64,000 bases of DNA from contig NZ_MLYO01000036.1 in assembly GCF_001866665.1 (NCBI RefSeq), forward strand, positions 212,101 to 276,100, given 5' to 3'. Positions 45,001-52,803 of this stretch are shown here, piece after piece; the stretch's first letter is position 1; every line of letters starts with the position of its first letter. Made by a program: the position numbers and the translations under genes. The DNA comes from Streptomyces monashensis (lineage in GTDB: Bacteria > Actinomycetota > Actinomycetes > Streptomycetales > Streptomycetaceae). The notes below the pieces were generated by a model. That model worked only from the letters and a program-made list of their open reading frames with translations. It did no database searches and was not told the DNA's origin.

Positions 45001-45149
45001 GCGATCACCGAGACCATGGGCAGGTTGATGGTGGGCAGCAGCTGCTGCTTGATCTGGGGTATCGCGATCAGCCCGAAGACGAGCGCGATGAGCGACATCA
45101 GGCCGATCAGGGCCCTCTGGCGCAGGCTGAACCTCGACAGCCAGGACAT
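42048..45149 (-). CDS. RND-family efflux pump (AcrB/SwrC-like)
   Basis: 1033 residues. Twelve membrane segments in two halves (segment 1 at about 12-30, the rest at 330-540 and 830-1015) and two large external loops, as in HAE1/SwrC pumps. Proton-relay Asp in VVDDSIVVLENIKRH. No adaptor or outer-membrane gene is nearby, as expected in a Gram-positive. Downstream of a histidine kinase/regulator pair on the same strand, 164 bp from the regulator, so it is a likely target. Substrate unknown. Confidence 0.92.
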   Translation of the reverse strand: MSWLSRFSLRQRALIGLMSLIALVFGLIAIPQIKQQLLPTINLPMVSVIAPYQGASPDVVEKQVIEPIENNLQGVDGVKGVTSTAGEGNAVIMASFDYGNDTKQLVSDVQQAVNRARNQLPSGVDPQVVSGSTDDMPTVVLAVTSDKDQQALADQLDKTVVPTLKNISGVGRVQVTGVRDLQVTVTPDDAKLARAGLTPAALGQALQAGGATVPAGSFDEGGANRTVQVGGGFTSLAQIQDLTVTGEGGGKPVRLGDVAAVKEQPAPADSITRTDGRPSLAVNVTMDHDGSAVTISNAVKDKLSDLRTQLGSGAELTVVSDQGPAVSKSIKGLTTEGALGLLFAVLVILVFLASIRSTLVTAVSIPLSVVLALIVLWTRGLSLNMLTLGALTIAIGRVVDDSIVVLENIKRHLGYGEERQEAIITAVREVAGAVTSSTLTTVAVFLPIGLVGGMVGALFGSFSITVTAALLASLVVSLTVVPVLSYWFVRAPKGTPDDAAEARRRAEEKEANSRLQRLYVPVLRFATRRRLTSLLIAVVVLVLTFGMGGMLKTNFFDQGAQEVLTVKQELKPGTSLAATDVQAKKVERLIASTKGVKDYQVTVGSSGFMAAFGGGTGTNQASYQVMLKDSKSYDDVQKHLEDGLKKLSGIGTTTVSAGDGFGNQDLSVVVKAADPQALRTAADQVRATVAGLGGVTDVTSDLSTSVPRISVRANAKAAAAGLDDQKLGAVVAEAVRGTTAAKATLDDTERDVVVRSAEPATTLAQLKNLRVGPARLGDLATVQVVDGPVSLTRIDGQRAATVTAKPTGDNTGAISTKLQSKIKALKLPAGATAEIGGVTSDQNDAFKNLGLAMLAAIAIVFMLLVATFRSLAQPLILLVSIPFAATGAIGLLVATGTPMGVPAMIGMLMLIGIVVTNAIVLIDLINQYRGQGYGVVEAVIEGGRHRLRPILMTALATIFALLPMALGVTGEGGFIAQPLAVVVIGGLITSTLLTLLLVPTLYAMLELRKERRAKKRVAKREATQAAAPEPVGV

Positions 45150-45249
45150 GGGTCAGGGTCTCTCATTCTGTGAGCGGCAGACCCTCTCACCCTCGCCCAT
45201 CACGCAGGGCGAAACCGTAGCCCCAGGGTCCATTTCCTTATCCGCTCCC

Positions 45250-45286
45250 TACTCCGCCCGCAGTACGCCGGGTGGAGAGCGGAGTA
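45250..45286 (-). promoter_or_regulatory. Inverted repeat upstream of the RND gene
   Basis: TACTCCGC and GCGGAGTA, 8 bp perfect, 21 bp apart, about 100 bp before the RND start and 28 bp after the regulator gene. It may be the terminator of the regulator gene or an operator for it. Confidence 0.4.
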
Positions 45287-45313
45287 CACCGTGACTCGGC
45301 CCCGGGGTGGAGA

Positions 45314-45994
45314 TCAGTCCGTGCGCGGCCTGACCAGCCCCGACTCGTACGCGATCACCACGAGCTGGGCCCGGTCGCGGGCGCCCAGCTTGGCCATGGC
45401 CCGGTTGACGTGCGTCTTGACCGTGAGCGGGCTGACCTCCAGGCGCTCGGCGATCTCGTCGTTGGAGTGGCCGCCGGCGACCTGGATCAGCACCTCCCGC
45501 TCCCGTCCGGTGAGCGCGCCGAGCCGCTCGGAGCGAGCGGGGTCGCGGCCGTCGTCGCCGTCGCCCTGGGCGAGGAAGCGGGCGATCAGCCCCTTGGTGG
45601 CCACCGGGGACAGCAGGGCCTCGCCGCCCGCCGCGACCCGGATGGCGTTCAGCAGTTCCTCCGGCTCACTGCCCTTGCCGAGGAAGCCGGAGGCGCCCGC
45701 GCGCAGCGCCTGGACGACGTAGTCGTCGACCTCGAAGGTCGTCAGGATGACCACGCGGACCTCGGAGAGGGACGGATCGGCGCTGATCATCCGAGTGGCG
45801 GCGAGCCCGTCCGTGCCCGGCATCCGGATGTCCATGAGGACGACGTCGGCGCCCTGCTCCTTGGCCAGCCGGACCGCCTCCGCGCCGTCGGAGGCCTCGC
45901 CGATCACCTCCATGTCGGGCTCGGAGTCGACGAGCACCCGGAACGCGCTGCGCAGCAGGGCCTGGTCGTCGGCGAGCAGGACACGGATCGTCAT
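45314..45994 (-). CDS. NarL/LuxR-type response regulator
   Basis: 226 residues. Receiver with Asp pair at 9-10, phospho-Asp near 54 in VVLMDIRMPG and Lys near 105 in FLGKGS; LuxR helix-turn-helix near 160-220 (LTGREREVLIQVAGG). ATG has GGGGAG 5 nt upstream. Partner of the kinase gene 31 bp upstream, and upstream of the RND pump. Confidence 0.94.
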   Translation of the reverse strand: MTIRVLLADDQALLRSAFRVLVDSEPDMEVIGEASDGAEAVRLAKEQGADVVLMDIRMPGTDGLAATRMISADPSLSEVRVVILTTFEVDDYVVQALRAGASGFLGKGSEPEELLNAIRVAAGGEALLSPVATKGLIARFLAQGDGDDGRDPARSERLGALTGREREVLIQVAGGHSNDEIAERLEVSPLTVKTHVNRAMAKLGARDRAQLVVIAYESGLVRPRTD

Positions 45995-46025
45995 GCGGGC
46001 TCCCCCGGGGGCCGTCGTACGGCGC

Positions 46026-47240
46026 TCAGGCCGTAGGGGTCTCGGTGCGGGTCTTGACGGGCAGGATCGCATGGACGCGGAAGCCGCCGCCGTAGCGGGG
46101 TCCGGTGGTGAGGGTGCCGCCGAGGGCGGTGACCCGCTCGCGCATGCCGAGCAGCCCGTGCCCGCCGCCGGTGCCGGGCGCGCTCGGCCCGCCCGGGCCG
46201 TCGTCTACCACGGTCACCTCGATGTCCGGTCCCACGCGGACGACGCTGACCTCGGCCCTGGCGCCGGTCCCGGCGTGCTTCTGCACATTGGTCAGGGCCT
46301 CCTGGACGATGCGGTAGGCGGCCAGCTCGACGGCGGCCGGCAGATCGGCGTCCGGTCCGGCGCGGGCCACCTCCACCGGGAGCCCGGCGCTGCGGAAGGT
46401 GCCCGCGAGATCCTCCAGCCGGCTCAGCCCGGGCGCGGGCTCGGTGGGCGCCTCGGGGTCGCCGGACTGCCGGAGCAGGCCGACGGTCGCGCGCAGCTCG
46501 TCGAGGGCGCTGCGGCTGGCCTCGCGGACGTGGGCGAGGGCCTCCTTGGCCTGGTCCGGCCGCTTGTCCATGACATGCGCGGCGACCCCCGCCTGCACGT
46601 TCACCAGGGCGATGTGATGGGCGACGACGTCGTGCAGATCGCGGGCGATACGCAGCCGCTCCTCGGCGACCCGGCGCCGGGCCTCCTCCTCACGGGTCCG
46701 CTCGGCCCGCTCGGCGCGCTCGCGGATGGCCTGTACGACCGCGCGCCGGCTGCGCACGGCGTCCCCGGCGGTGGCGCCGATACCGGTCCAGGCGAGCACG
46801 CCCAGGTTCTCCTGCGCGTACCACGGCAGGGGGCCGCCGAGCATGGCGGCGGCCGTCAGCACGGTCATGGTGAGCAGACCGACGCGCAGGGTGGTGGTCC
46901 GGTCGGTGGTCGAGGCGACGGTGTAGAGGGCGACGACGGCGGCCATCGTGACCGGGGCACGCGGGTCGCCGGTGACGCACTCGACGACGGCGAGCGTGCC
47001 GGTGACGGCCAGCACCGGCATGGCAGCGCGGCGCCGGAAGACGAGCGCGCCCGCGGCGAGCAGCATGAGGAGGAGGCTCAGGGCGGCCGGGGTCCGGGCG
47101 CCCCAGCTGGCCCCGTCGGTGCCGCGCGGCGTCACGAACGATCCCGCGACCATGCATCCCAGCACGCCCGCGGCGACGCCCGCGTCCAGGGCCCACGGAT
47201 GCGCCCTGACGCTGCAACGGGCGCGTTCGAGAGTGCTCAC
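46026..47240 (-). CDS. Sensor histidine kinase, HisKA_3 class
   Basis: 404 residues with four to six membrane segments in the first 155, no big outer loop, then a coiled coil, His near 203 in RIARDLHDVVAHH, and an ATPase with DDGPGGPS and GHGLLGM. Typical NarX-like kinase sensing inside the membrane. It follows pspA and pspAA with a 57-bp gap, same strand. Confidence 0.93.
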   Translation of the reverse strand: MSTLERARCSVRAHPWALDAGVAAGVLGCMVAGSFVTPRGTDGASWGARTPAALSLLLMLLAAGALVFRRRAAMPVLAVTGTLAVVECVTGDPRAPVTMAAVVALYTVASTTDRTTTLRVGLLTMTVLTAAAMLGGPLPWYAQENLGVLAWTGIGATAGDAVRSRRAVVQAIRERAERAERTREEEARRRVAEERLRIARDLHDVVAHHIALVNVQAGVAAHVMDKRPDQAKEALAHVREASRSALDELRATVGLLRQSGDPEAPTEPAPGLSRLEDLAGTFRSAGLPVEVARAGPDADLPAAVELAAYRIVQEALTNVQKHAGTGARAEVSVVRVGPDIEVTVVDDGPGGPSAPGTGGGHGLLGMRERVTALGGTLTTGPRYGGGFRVHAILPVKTRTETPTA

Positions 47241-47297
47241 AGGAGGAACAGTACGGGGGCTTTGTAACGCCCGGTGCCGGTGACGGCCCGGGCGGCG

Positions 47298-47576
47298 CTA
47301 CCCCGGGATCAGCCCCTCGTCGCCGAGCATCTCCCGGACCTCCTCCAGCGAGGCGTCCGGCGACGGAAGGATCAGTTCCGAGGGCTCCAGCGCATCGTCC
47401 GCAAGCGGAGCGCCGAGGCGGCGGACGGAGTCGAGGAGGGCGCCGAGGACGCGGCGGAAGCCTTCCTCGTCGCCGCTCTCCATCTCGTCCAGCAGCTCGT
47501 CGTCGAGCTTGTTCAGCTCAGGGAAGTGGGAGTCGGCCAGCTGCCACTGGCCCTCCCCCATGATCCGCACGATCAC
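47298..47576 (-). CDS. pspAA: PspA-associated protein PspAA
   Basis: 92 residues, acidic, starting MIVRIMGEGQW, the conserved start of actinobacterial PspAA. Always found after pspA; binds or modulates it. Gap to pspA is 33 bp. Confidence 0.88.
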   Translation of the reverse strand: MIVRIMGEGQWQLADSHFPELNKLDDELLDEMESGDEEGFRRVLGALLDSVRRLGAPLADDALEPSELILPSPDASLEEVREMLGDEGLIPG

Positions 47577-47609
47577 GTCGGCCTCCTCGGCCCGGGCCCC
47601 GGTGCCGGA

Positions 47610-48401
47610 CTACTGCTTGTCGAAACGCGGGGTGTCCCGCGGCTGCTGCTGGGGCTGCCCCTGCGCGGTGCCGCCCTCGATGGCCTGCTGCGGAGAGCCT
47701 CCGGCCAGCTCGGCCTTCATCCGCTGGAGCTCCAGCTCCACATCCGTACCACCGGAGAGCCGGTCCAGCTCGGCGGCGATGTCGTCCTTGGCCGTGCCGG
47801 TCGGGTCGTCGAGGGCGCCGGAGGCGAGCAGTTCGTCGATGGCGCCGGCGCGGGCCTGGAGCTGCTGCGTCTTGTCCTCGGCGCGCTGGATGGCCAGGCC
47901 GACGTCGCCCATCTCCTCGGAGATGCCGGTGAAGGCCTCGCCGATGCGGGTCTGGGCCTGGGCGGCGGTGTAGGTGGCCTTGATGGTCTCCTTCTTCGTG
48001 CGGAAGGCGTCCACCTTGGCCTGGAGGCGCTGGGCCGCGAGGGTGAGCTTCTCCTCCTCGCCCTGGAGCGTCGCGTGCTGCGTCTCCAGGTCGGTGACCT
48101 GCTGCTGGAGCGCGGCGCGGCGGGACAGCGCCTCGCGGGCCAGGTCCTCGCGGCCGAGCGCGAGCGCCTTGCGGCCCTGGTCCTCCAGCTTGGAGGACTG
48201 CTGCTGCAGCTGGTTGAGCTGGAGTTCCAGACGCTTGCGGCTGGTCGCCACGTCGGCGACGCCCCGGCGCACCTTCTGGAGCAGCTCCAGCTGCTTCTGG
48301 TACGAGTAATCGAGGGTCTCGCGCGGGTCCTCGGCCCGGTCAAGGGCCTTGTTCGCCTTCGCGCGGAAGATCATCCCCATACGCTTCATGACACCGCTCA
48401 T
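47610..48401 (-). CDS. pspA: Phage shock protein A / IM30 family
   Basis: 263 residues, almost all helix: amphipathic N-terminus (MSGVMKRMGMIFRAKANK), coiled coil from 25 to about 225, then a Gln/Pro/Gly-rich tail. It binds damaged membrane as ESCRT-III-like polymers. First gene of the row pspA, pspAA, kinase, regulator, RND pump. Confidence 0.95.
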   Translation of the reverse strand: MSGVMKRMGMIFRAKANKALDRAEDPRETLDYSYQKQLELLQKVRRGVADVATSRKRLELQLNQLQQQSSKLEDQGRKALALGREDLAREALSRRAALQQQVTDLETQHATLQGEEEKLTLAAQRLQAKVDAFRTKKETIKATYTAAQAQTRIGEAFTGISEEMGDVGLAIQRAEDKTQQLQARAGAIDELLASGALDDPTGTAKDDIAAELDRLSGGTDVELELQRMKAELAGGSPQQAIEGGTAQGQPQQQPRDTPRFDKQ

Positions 48402-48720
48402 GGGCTTCGCGCGCCCCCTTCTGACGGACTCCAGCTCACAGATCCTGCGACAGGACCCACAGTACGGGCCCTGACTCCATTACCGCACCGTTCGGGGAGT
48501 GATGCGCTCATCCCCAAGGACGACTGCGGACCGTACCGCTCCGGCGTGAGGAGTAGGTGACCCCCTGTCGTGACGTCCCCTCTGTCCCCCTACGACGACT
48601 GGCGTTGCCGGATCGTTCCCCGCCGGGCCCGGGTCCATGCCCGCCCGTCGCCCACCACCGCCCTTGTTTTGAGGGGCCTGCGGCCCCACACCTTTTGATG
48701 AGCGCTTACCCTTGGTTCTT
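48402..48720. other. Divergent spacer between pspA and the DUF3043 gene
   Basis: 319 bp without a gene. On the minus strand TACTGT at 48464 to 48459 could be a pspA -10. A small dyad TCCTG-CGA-CAGGA lies near 48443. On the plus side GGGGCC-TGC-GGCCCC (48673-48687) is a hairpin 33 bp before the next start. No small ORF with a ribosome site was found. Confidence 0.5.
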
Positions 48721-49317
48721 GTGTTCCGTAGCCGTGCCAAGGAAGAGAAGGCCCACGCCGACAAGGCGCAGGTGACCGACTCCAAGCAGCCCCGTGACCC
48801 GCAGGCCAAGAAGGGCAGGCCCACGCCCAAGCGCAGTGAGGCCCAGTCCCAGCGCCGCAGTGTCGCCAACACGCCGACGACCCGCAAGGACGCCGCCAAG
48901 CGCCAGCGCGAGGAGCGGCGCCAGGCGCTGGAGCGCCAGCGCCAGGCCCTGGCCACCGGCGACGAGCGGTATCTGCCGGCCCGGGACAAGGGCCCGGTGC
49001 GCCGCTTCGCCCGGGACTGGGTGGACTCGCGGTTCAACGTGGCGGAGTTCTTCCTGCCGCTGGCCGTGATCATCCTCGTGCTGAGCATCGTGCGGGTGGG
49101 CGCGATCCAGAGCATCGCGCTGCTGCTGTGGCTGGTCGTGATCGTGCTCATCGTGCTGGACGGGGCGATCAGCGGCTTCCGGCTGAAGAAGCGCCTCAAG
49201 GAGAGGTTCCCCGACCAGAACACCCGGGGCGCCGTCGCCTACGCCCTGATGCGCTCCCTCCAGATGCGTCGGCTCCGGCTGCCCAAGCCGCAGGTCAAGC
49301 GCGGAGAGCGGCCCTGA
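48721..49317 (+). CDS. DUF3043 membrane protein
   Basis: 198 residues. N-terminal 100 are very basic and charged (Lys, Arg, Gln), then two membrane segments at about 112-130 and 134-153, then a basic tail. Universal in actinobacteria, function unknown. GTG start (VFRSRAKEEK) chosen by comparison with the usual N-terminus; a TTG three codons earlier is possible and neither has a ribosome site. Confidence 0.85.
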   Translation: MFRSRAKEEKAHADKAQVTDSKQPRDPQAKKGRPTPKRSEAQSQRRSVANTPTTRKDAAKRQREERRQALERQRQALATGDERYLPARDKGPVRRFARDWVDSRFNVAEFFLPLAVIILVLSIVRVGAIQSIALLLWLVVIVLIVLDGAISGFRLKKRLKERFPDQNTRGAVAYALMRSLQMRRLRLPKPQVKRGERP

Positions 49318-50102
49318 GCGCAGACGCCTTCACCGGGGATGCGGCGGGTGCCTGGCTGCGTAAGCTGGGCGGGCTGCGGGACGTCGTCCGCCAGGAGCTG
49401 GTGGCCCGGCAGCTCGACGAGCAGATAGCTGGGCGGTTCCCGGTCGGCCGGCGGCTGCGGGTGCTCGACGTGGGGATGGGCCAGGGCACGCAGGCGCTGC
49501 GGCTGGCCCGCCTCGGCCACCAGGTCACCGGCGTCGAGCAGGACGCGGCGATGATCGACGCCGCCCGCGAGGCGCTGGCCGCGCAGCCCGAGGGCATCCG
49601 CGAGCGGGTCCGGCTGGTGCAGGGAGACGGGCGCGACACGGGCGTGCACTTCCTGCCGGGCAGCTTCGACGTGGTGCTGTGCCACGGCGTGCTGATGTAC
49701 GTCGAGGAGCCCGACCCGCTGGTGGCGGGCCTGGCCCGGATGCTGGCCCCCGGCGGCCTGCTCTCCCTGCTGGTGCGCAACGGCGACGCGCTCGCCATGC
49801 GCCCGGGCCTCTTCGGCGACTGGGCGGGCGCCCTGGCCGCGTATGACACGACGTCGTACCACAACCGCCTGGGCCTCGACGTCCGGGCCGACCGGCTGGC
49901 CACGCTGACCGCGACGCTCGCCGGTCTCGCGGCCCCGCTGCACGCCTGGTACGGGGTGCGGGTCTTCACGGACACGGCCGCGGACGACGCGCCCATCCCG
50001 GACGACCTGGACGCGCTCCTGGCGGCCGAGGAGCGGGCCGGCCGTACCGACCCCTACCGCGGTGTGGCGGCACTGCTGCACCTGTGCGGCGTACGGGGCT
50101 GA
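49314..50102 (+). CDS. SAM-dependent methyltransferase with probable CTG start
   Basis: 262 residues. SAM-binding motif VLDVGMGQGTQ near 53, acidic end of strand 2 (GVEQD), LVQGDGRD and VVLCHGVLMYVE near 125. The first convincing residues SADAFTGDAAGAWLRKLGG follow a CTG that overlaps the previous stop (CTGA) and has GGAGAG 5 nt upstream. There is no ATG, GTG or TTG in frame at a sensible distance, so CTG initiation is likely. Substrate unknown. Confidence 0.85.
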   Translation: MSADAFTGDAAGAWLRKLGGLRDVVRQELVARQLDEQIAGRFPVGRRLRVLDVGMGQGTQALRLARLGHQVTGVEQDAAMIDAAREALAAQPEGIRERVRLVQGDGRDTGVHFLPGSFDVVLCHGVLMYVEEPDPLVAGLARMLAPGGLLSLLVRNGDALAMRPGLFGDWAGALAAYDTTSYHNRLGLDVRADRLATLTATLAGLAAPLHAWYGVRVFTDTAADDAPIPDDLDALLAAEERAGRTDPYRGVAALLHLCGVRG

Positions 50103-50171
50103 GCCGGACGCCCGCGCCCGTTCGGCGGAACAGCTCGGGCCGGGTGACCGGCGTCCGGTGAGACTCGGGGC

Positions 50172-51245
50172 ATGGACGCTACCCGTACCCGTGCCCTCGG
50201 CCGGGCCGTGGCCGCCGCCGCGCTGGTGTGCTGCGCGGCCCTCGTCGCCGGCTGCTCCCCCGCCTCCACCCCGGCGGAGCGGGACTCCGCGAGGACCGCG
50301 CGGGCGGACGTACCGATGGCCGCGAGCGATCTCCAGAGCCAGTACCAGAAGGTGATCAAGGAGGTCCTGCCGTCGGTCGTGCAGATCCAGGCGCGCGACG
50401 AGCTGGGCTCCGGGGTGGTGTACGACGACCGGGGACACATCGTCACCAACGCGCACGTGGTCGGGCAGGACAAGACCTTCAGGGTGACCACGGCCAACAG
50501 CGAGGAGCCGCTCACCGCGAGCCTGGTGTACTCGTATCCCGTGCAGGACCTGGCGGTGATCAAGCTGGACAGGGTGCCGGACGGGCTGCGGGCGGCGACG
50601 TTCGGCGACTCCGAGAAGGTGGACGTCGGCCAGATCGTGCTGGCCATGGGCTCGCCGCTCGGGCTGTCGTCCAGCGTGACGCAGGGCATCGTCTCGGCGG
50701 TCGGACGGACCGTCAGCGAGAACCGCTCCCGCGGCGGTACGGGCGCGACGCTGGCCAATCTGGTGCAGACCTCGGCCCCCATCAACCCCGGCAACAGCGG
50801 CGGCGCCCTGGTCAATCTGAACGGGGAGGTCATCGGCATCCCGACGCTCGCCGCCGCCGATCCCTCCCTCGGGGGCAGCGCGGCGCCCGGCATCGGGTTC
50901 GCCATCCCGGCGTCGATGGTGCGGACGATCGCCGGCCAGATCGTGAAGGAGGGCAGGGTCGTCGATTCGGGGCGGGCCGCGCTCGGCGTCATCGGGCGGA
51001 CGGTCGTGGACGCGAGCTACCGGCCGGCCGGCGTGGCGGTGGTCAGCGTCAGGCCCGGCAGCGCGGCGGCCACGGCGGGCCTGCGGCAGGGCGACGTCAT
51101 CACCCGGCTGGGCAGCCGGCCCATCAGCACCATCACCTCCCTCTCGGAGGCGCTGGCGGCGGACCGGCCGGGCCAGAAGACGTCGGTGACGTACGAGCGG
51201 GGCGGCACCGAGAAGACGGTGCACGTGACGCTCGGCGAACAGTGA
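50172..51245 (+). CDS. HtrA/DegP-like serine protease lipoprotein with PDZ domain
   Basis: 357 residues. Lipobox LVAGC with Cys near 28; trypsin-like domain with His in TNAHVVG near 95, Asp in DLAVIKL near 126 and Ser in GNSGGALV near 209; one C-terminal PDZ domain (about 262-350) with GVAVVSVRPGSAA. Extracellular quality control or regulated proteolysis. ATG start; no clear ribosome site. Confidence 0.93.
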   Translation: MDATRTRALGRAVAAAALVCCAALVAGCSPASTPAERDSARTARADVPMAASDLQSQYQKVIKEVLPSVVQIQARDELGSGVVYDDRGHIVTNAHVVGQDKTFRVTTANSEEPLTASLVYSYPVQDLAVIKLDRVPDGLRAATFGDSEKVDVGQIVLAMGSPLGLSSSVTQGIVSAVGRTVSENRSRGGTGATLANLVQTSAPINPGNSGGALVNLNGEVIGIPTLAAADPSLGGSAAPGIGFAIPASMVRTIAGQIVKEGRVVDSGRAALGVIGRTVVDASYRPAGVAVVSVRPGSAAATAGLRQGDVITRLGSRPISTITSLSEALAADRPGQKTSVTYERGGTEKTVHVTLGEQ

Positions 51246-51266
51246 GGAACCGGCGCGCGGGAGGCC

Positions 51267-51294
51267 GGGGGCACGACCGTGCGGCCATGCCCCC
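51267..51294. terminator. Weak hairpin between convergent genes
   Basis: GGGGGCA / TGCCCCC with a 14-base loop between the protease gene and the small gene that follows. Confidence 0.4.
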
Positions 51295-51301
51295 GCCACG
51301 C

Positions 51302-51520
51302 TCAGCTCTCGGCGGCGGCGCGCAGGCTCATGGGAGCCGGGTAGATCTCGGTGTCGTCCTCGAACAGCCGGACCTGCTCGACGCCGCCGTCCAGCAGCGC
51401 CCGCCACTGCTCGCCGATCCAGGACTCGGCATCCCCCTGCGTGGTGAACTCCTCGGGCTCCACGGCGGGCTCGGTCTCCGTCCCGTCGGCCTTCTCGAAC
51501 CGCCACGTCCATGCCGTCAT
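51302..51520 (-). CDS. Small conserved acidic protein
   Basis: 72 residues beginning MTAWTWRFEKADG, with two helices and a short strand pattern, no motif. Not recognised by function. Convergent with the protease gene, divergent from cobU. Good codon bias and a GGAGG near the start (about 5 nt) support a real gene. Confidence 0.72.
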   Translation of the reverse strand: MTAWTWRFEKADGTETEPAVEPEEFTTQGDAESWIGEQWRALLDGGVEQVRLFEDDTEIYPAPMSLRAAAES

Positions 51521-51600
51521 GCAGGCCTCCTTCGATCCAACACGTGCTGGCAGACTAGCCGGAAGCGCGAGACCTGATCAGACGGGCGAAAATCGATTCC

Positions 51601-52803
51601 GTGGAAGTGACTCTGCTCGGTACCGGCGCCCCGGCCGGACTGCCCCGCCCCGCCTGCCCCTGTGCCGCCTGCGCGAGTGCGCTCGGACCGGACGCCCGGG
51701 CGGCGACCGCCGTGCTGGTGGACGGGGCGCTGCTGCTCGATCTGACGCCGGGCGTGGCGTTCGCGGCGGCGCGGGCCGGGCACTCGCTGGGCGGGGTGCG
51801 GCAGGTGCTGCTGTCGCATCCGCACGACGGCCCGGCGGTGGAGGTGCCGGCCGGGCTGCCGCAGCCCGGCCGGGTGCCGGACGGGCGGGAGTTGGCGCTG
51901 CTGACGGGGCATCGGGTGCGGGCGGTGGCGATGGACGCGGGCGGCACCGGGTACGCGGTGACGGGACCGGACGGGCAGCGGCTGCTGTACCTGCCGCCGG
52001 GCGGCGCCCCGGCCGGCCTGGAGGAGCCGCGGGCGGAGTCGTACCACCTGGTCCTCGCGGACGTGGTGGCCCGGCCCGACGCGCTGGCCCGGCTGCGGGC
52101 GGTGGGTTCGGCCGGCCCGACGACGGACGTGGTCGCCGTCCACCTGGACCACGACGTGCCGCCCGGCCCGGAGACGCGGCGGCGGCTGGCGGCGGCCGGG
52201 GCGCGGGCGGTGCCGGACGGTTCGACGCTGACGGTCGGGGTGTACGAGGACGTCCCGGACGTGCCGCGCCGCACCCTGGTCCTGGGCGGCGCGCGCTCGG
52301 GCAAGTCCGTGGAGGCCGAACGGCGCCTGGAGTCCTTCCCGGACGTGCTGTACGTGGCGACGGGCGGCACGCGCGGCGGGGACTTCGAGTGGGCGGCCCG
52401 GGTGGCCCTGCACCGGGACCGGCGGCCGGGCTCGTGGCGTACGACGGAGACGACCGACCTCGTGCCCCTGCTGGGCCGGGACGGCCCGCCGCTGCTGATC
52501 GACTGTCTGTCGCTGTGGCTGACGGACGCGATGGACGCCGTGGGGGCGTGGGACGACGCGGAGTGGGCGGGCGGCGGCGAGAAGCTGCTGCGGGAGCGGG
52601 TGCGAGAACTGACGGACGCCGTGCGCGCCACGCGCCGGACGGTGGTGGCGGTCTCGAACGAGGTGGGCTCGGGCATCGTCCCGGCCACCGCCTCCGGGCG
52701 GCGCTACCGGGACGAACTCGGGCGGCTGAACGCGGCGTTCGCGGCCGAGTGCGAACAGGTGCTGCTGGTGGTGGCGGGTCAGGCGCTGGTGCTGCGGGGC
52801 TGA
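51601..52803 (+). CDS. cobU: Adenosylcobinamide kinase/guanylyltransferase with N-terminal metallo-hydrolase-like domain
   Basis: 400 residues. C-terminal 175 are CobU: P-loop GGARSGKS near 232, the guanylylated His region ALHRDRR and SNEVGSGIVP. The N-terminal 220 look like a metallo-beta-lactamase fold: LLGTGAPAGLPRPACPCAAC, LSHPHDGP, VHLDHDVP. The usual HXHXDH is only HPHD, so metal binding may be poor. CobU activates cobinamide in B12 salvage. The first domain's role is unknown. Its last 25 bases overlap the convergent methyltransferase gene. Confidence 0.9.
   Translation: MEVTLLGTGAPAGLPRPACPCAACASALGPDARAATAVLVDGALLLDLTPGVAFAAARAGHSLGGVRQVLLSHPHDGPAVEVPAGLPQPGRVPDGRELALLTGHRVRAVAMDAGGTGYAVTGPDGQRLLYLPPGGAPAGLEEPRAESYHLVLADVVARPDALARLRAVGSAGPTTDVVAVHLDHDVPPGPETRRRLAAAGARAVPDGSTLTVGVYEDVPDVPRRTLVLGGARSGKSVEAERRLESFPDVLYVATGGTRGGDFEWAARVALHRDRRPGSWRTTETTDLVPLLGRDGPPLLIDCLSLWLTDAMDAVGAWDDAEWAGGGEKLLRERVRELTDAVRATRRTVVAVSNEVGSGIVPATASGRRYRDELGRLNAAFAAECEQVLLVVAGQALVLRG

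Noticed and set aside
41547..45173. 1208-codon open frame on the plus strand
   Set aside because: It is antisense to the RND pump gene, with His/Asp/Gly/Arg-rich composition typical of the shadow frame of GC-rich coding DNA.
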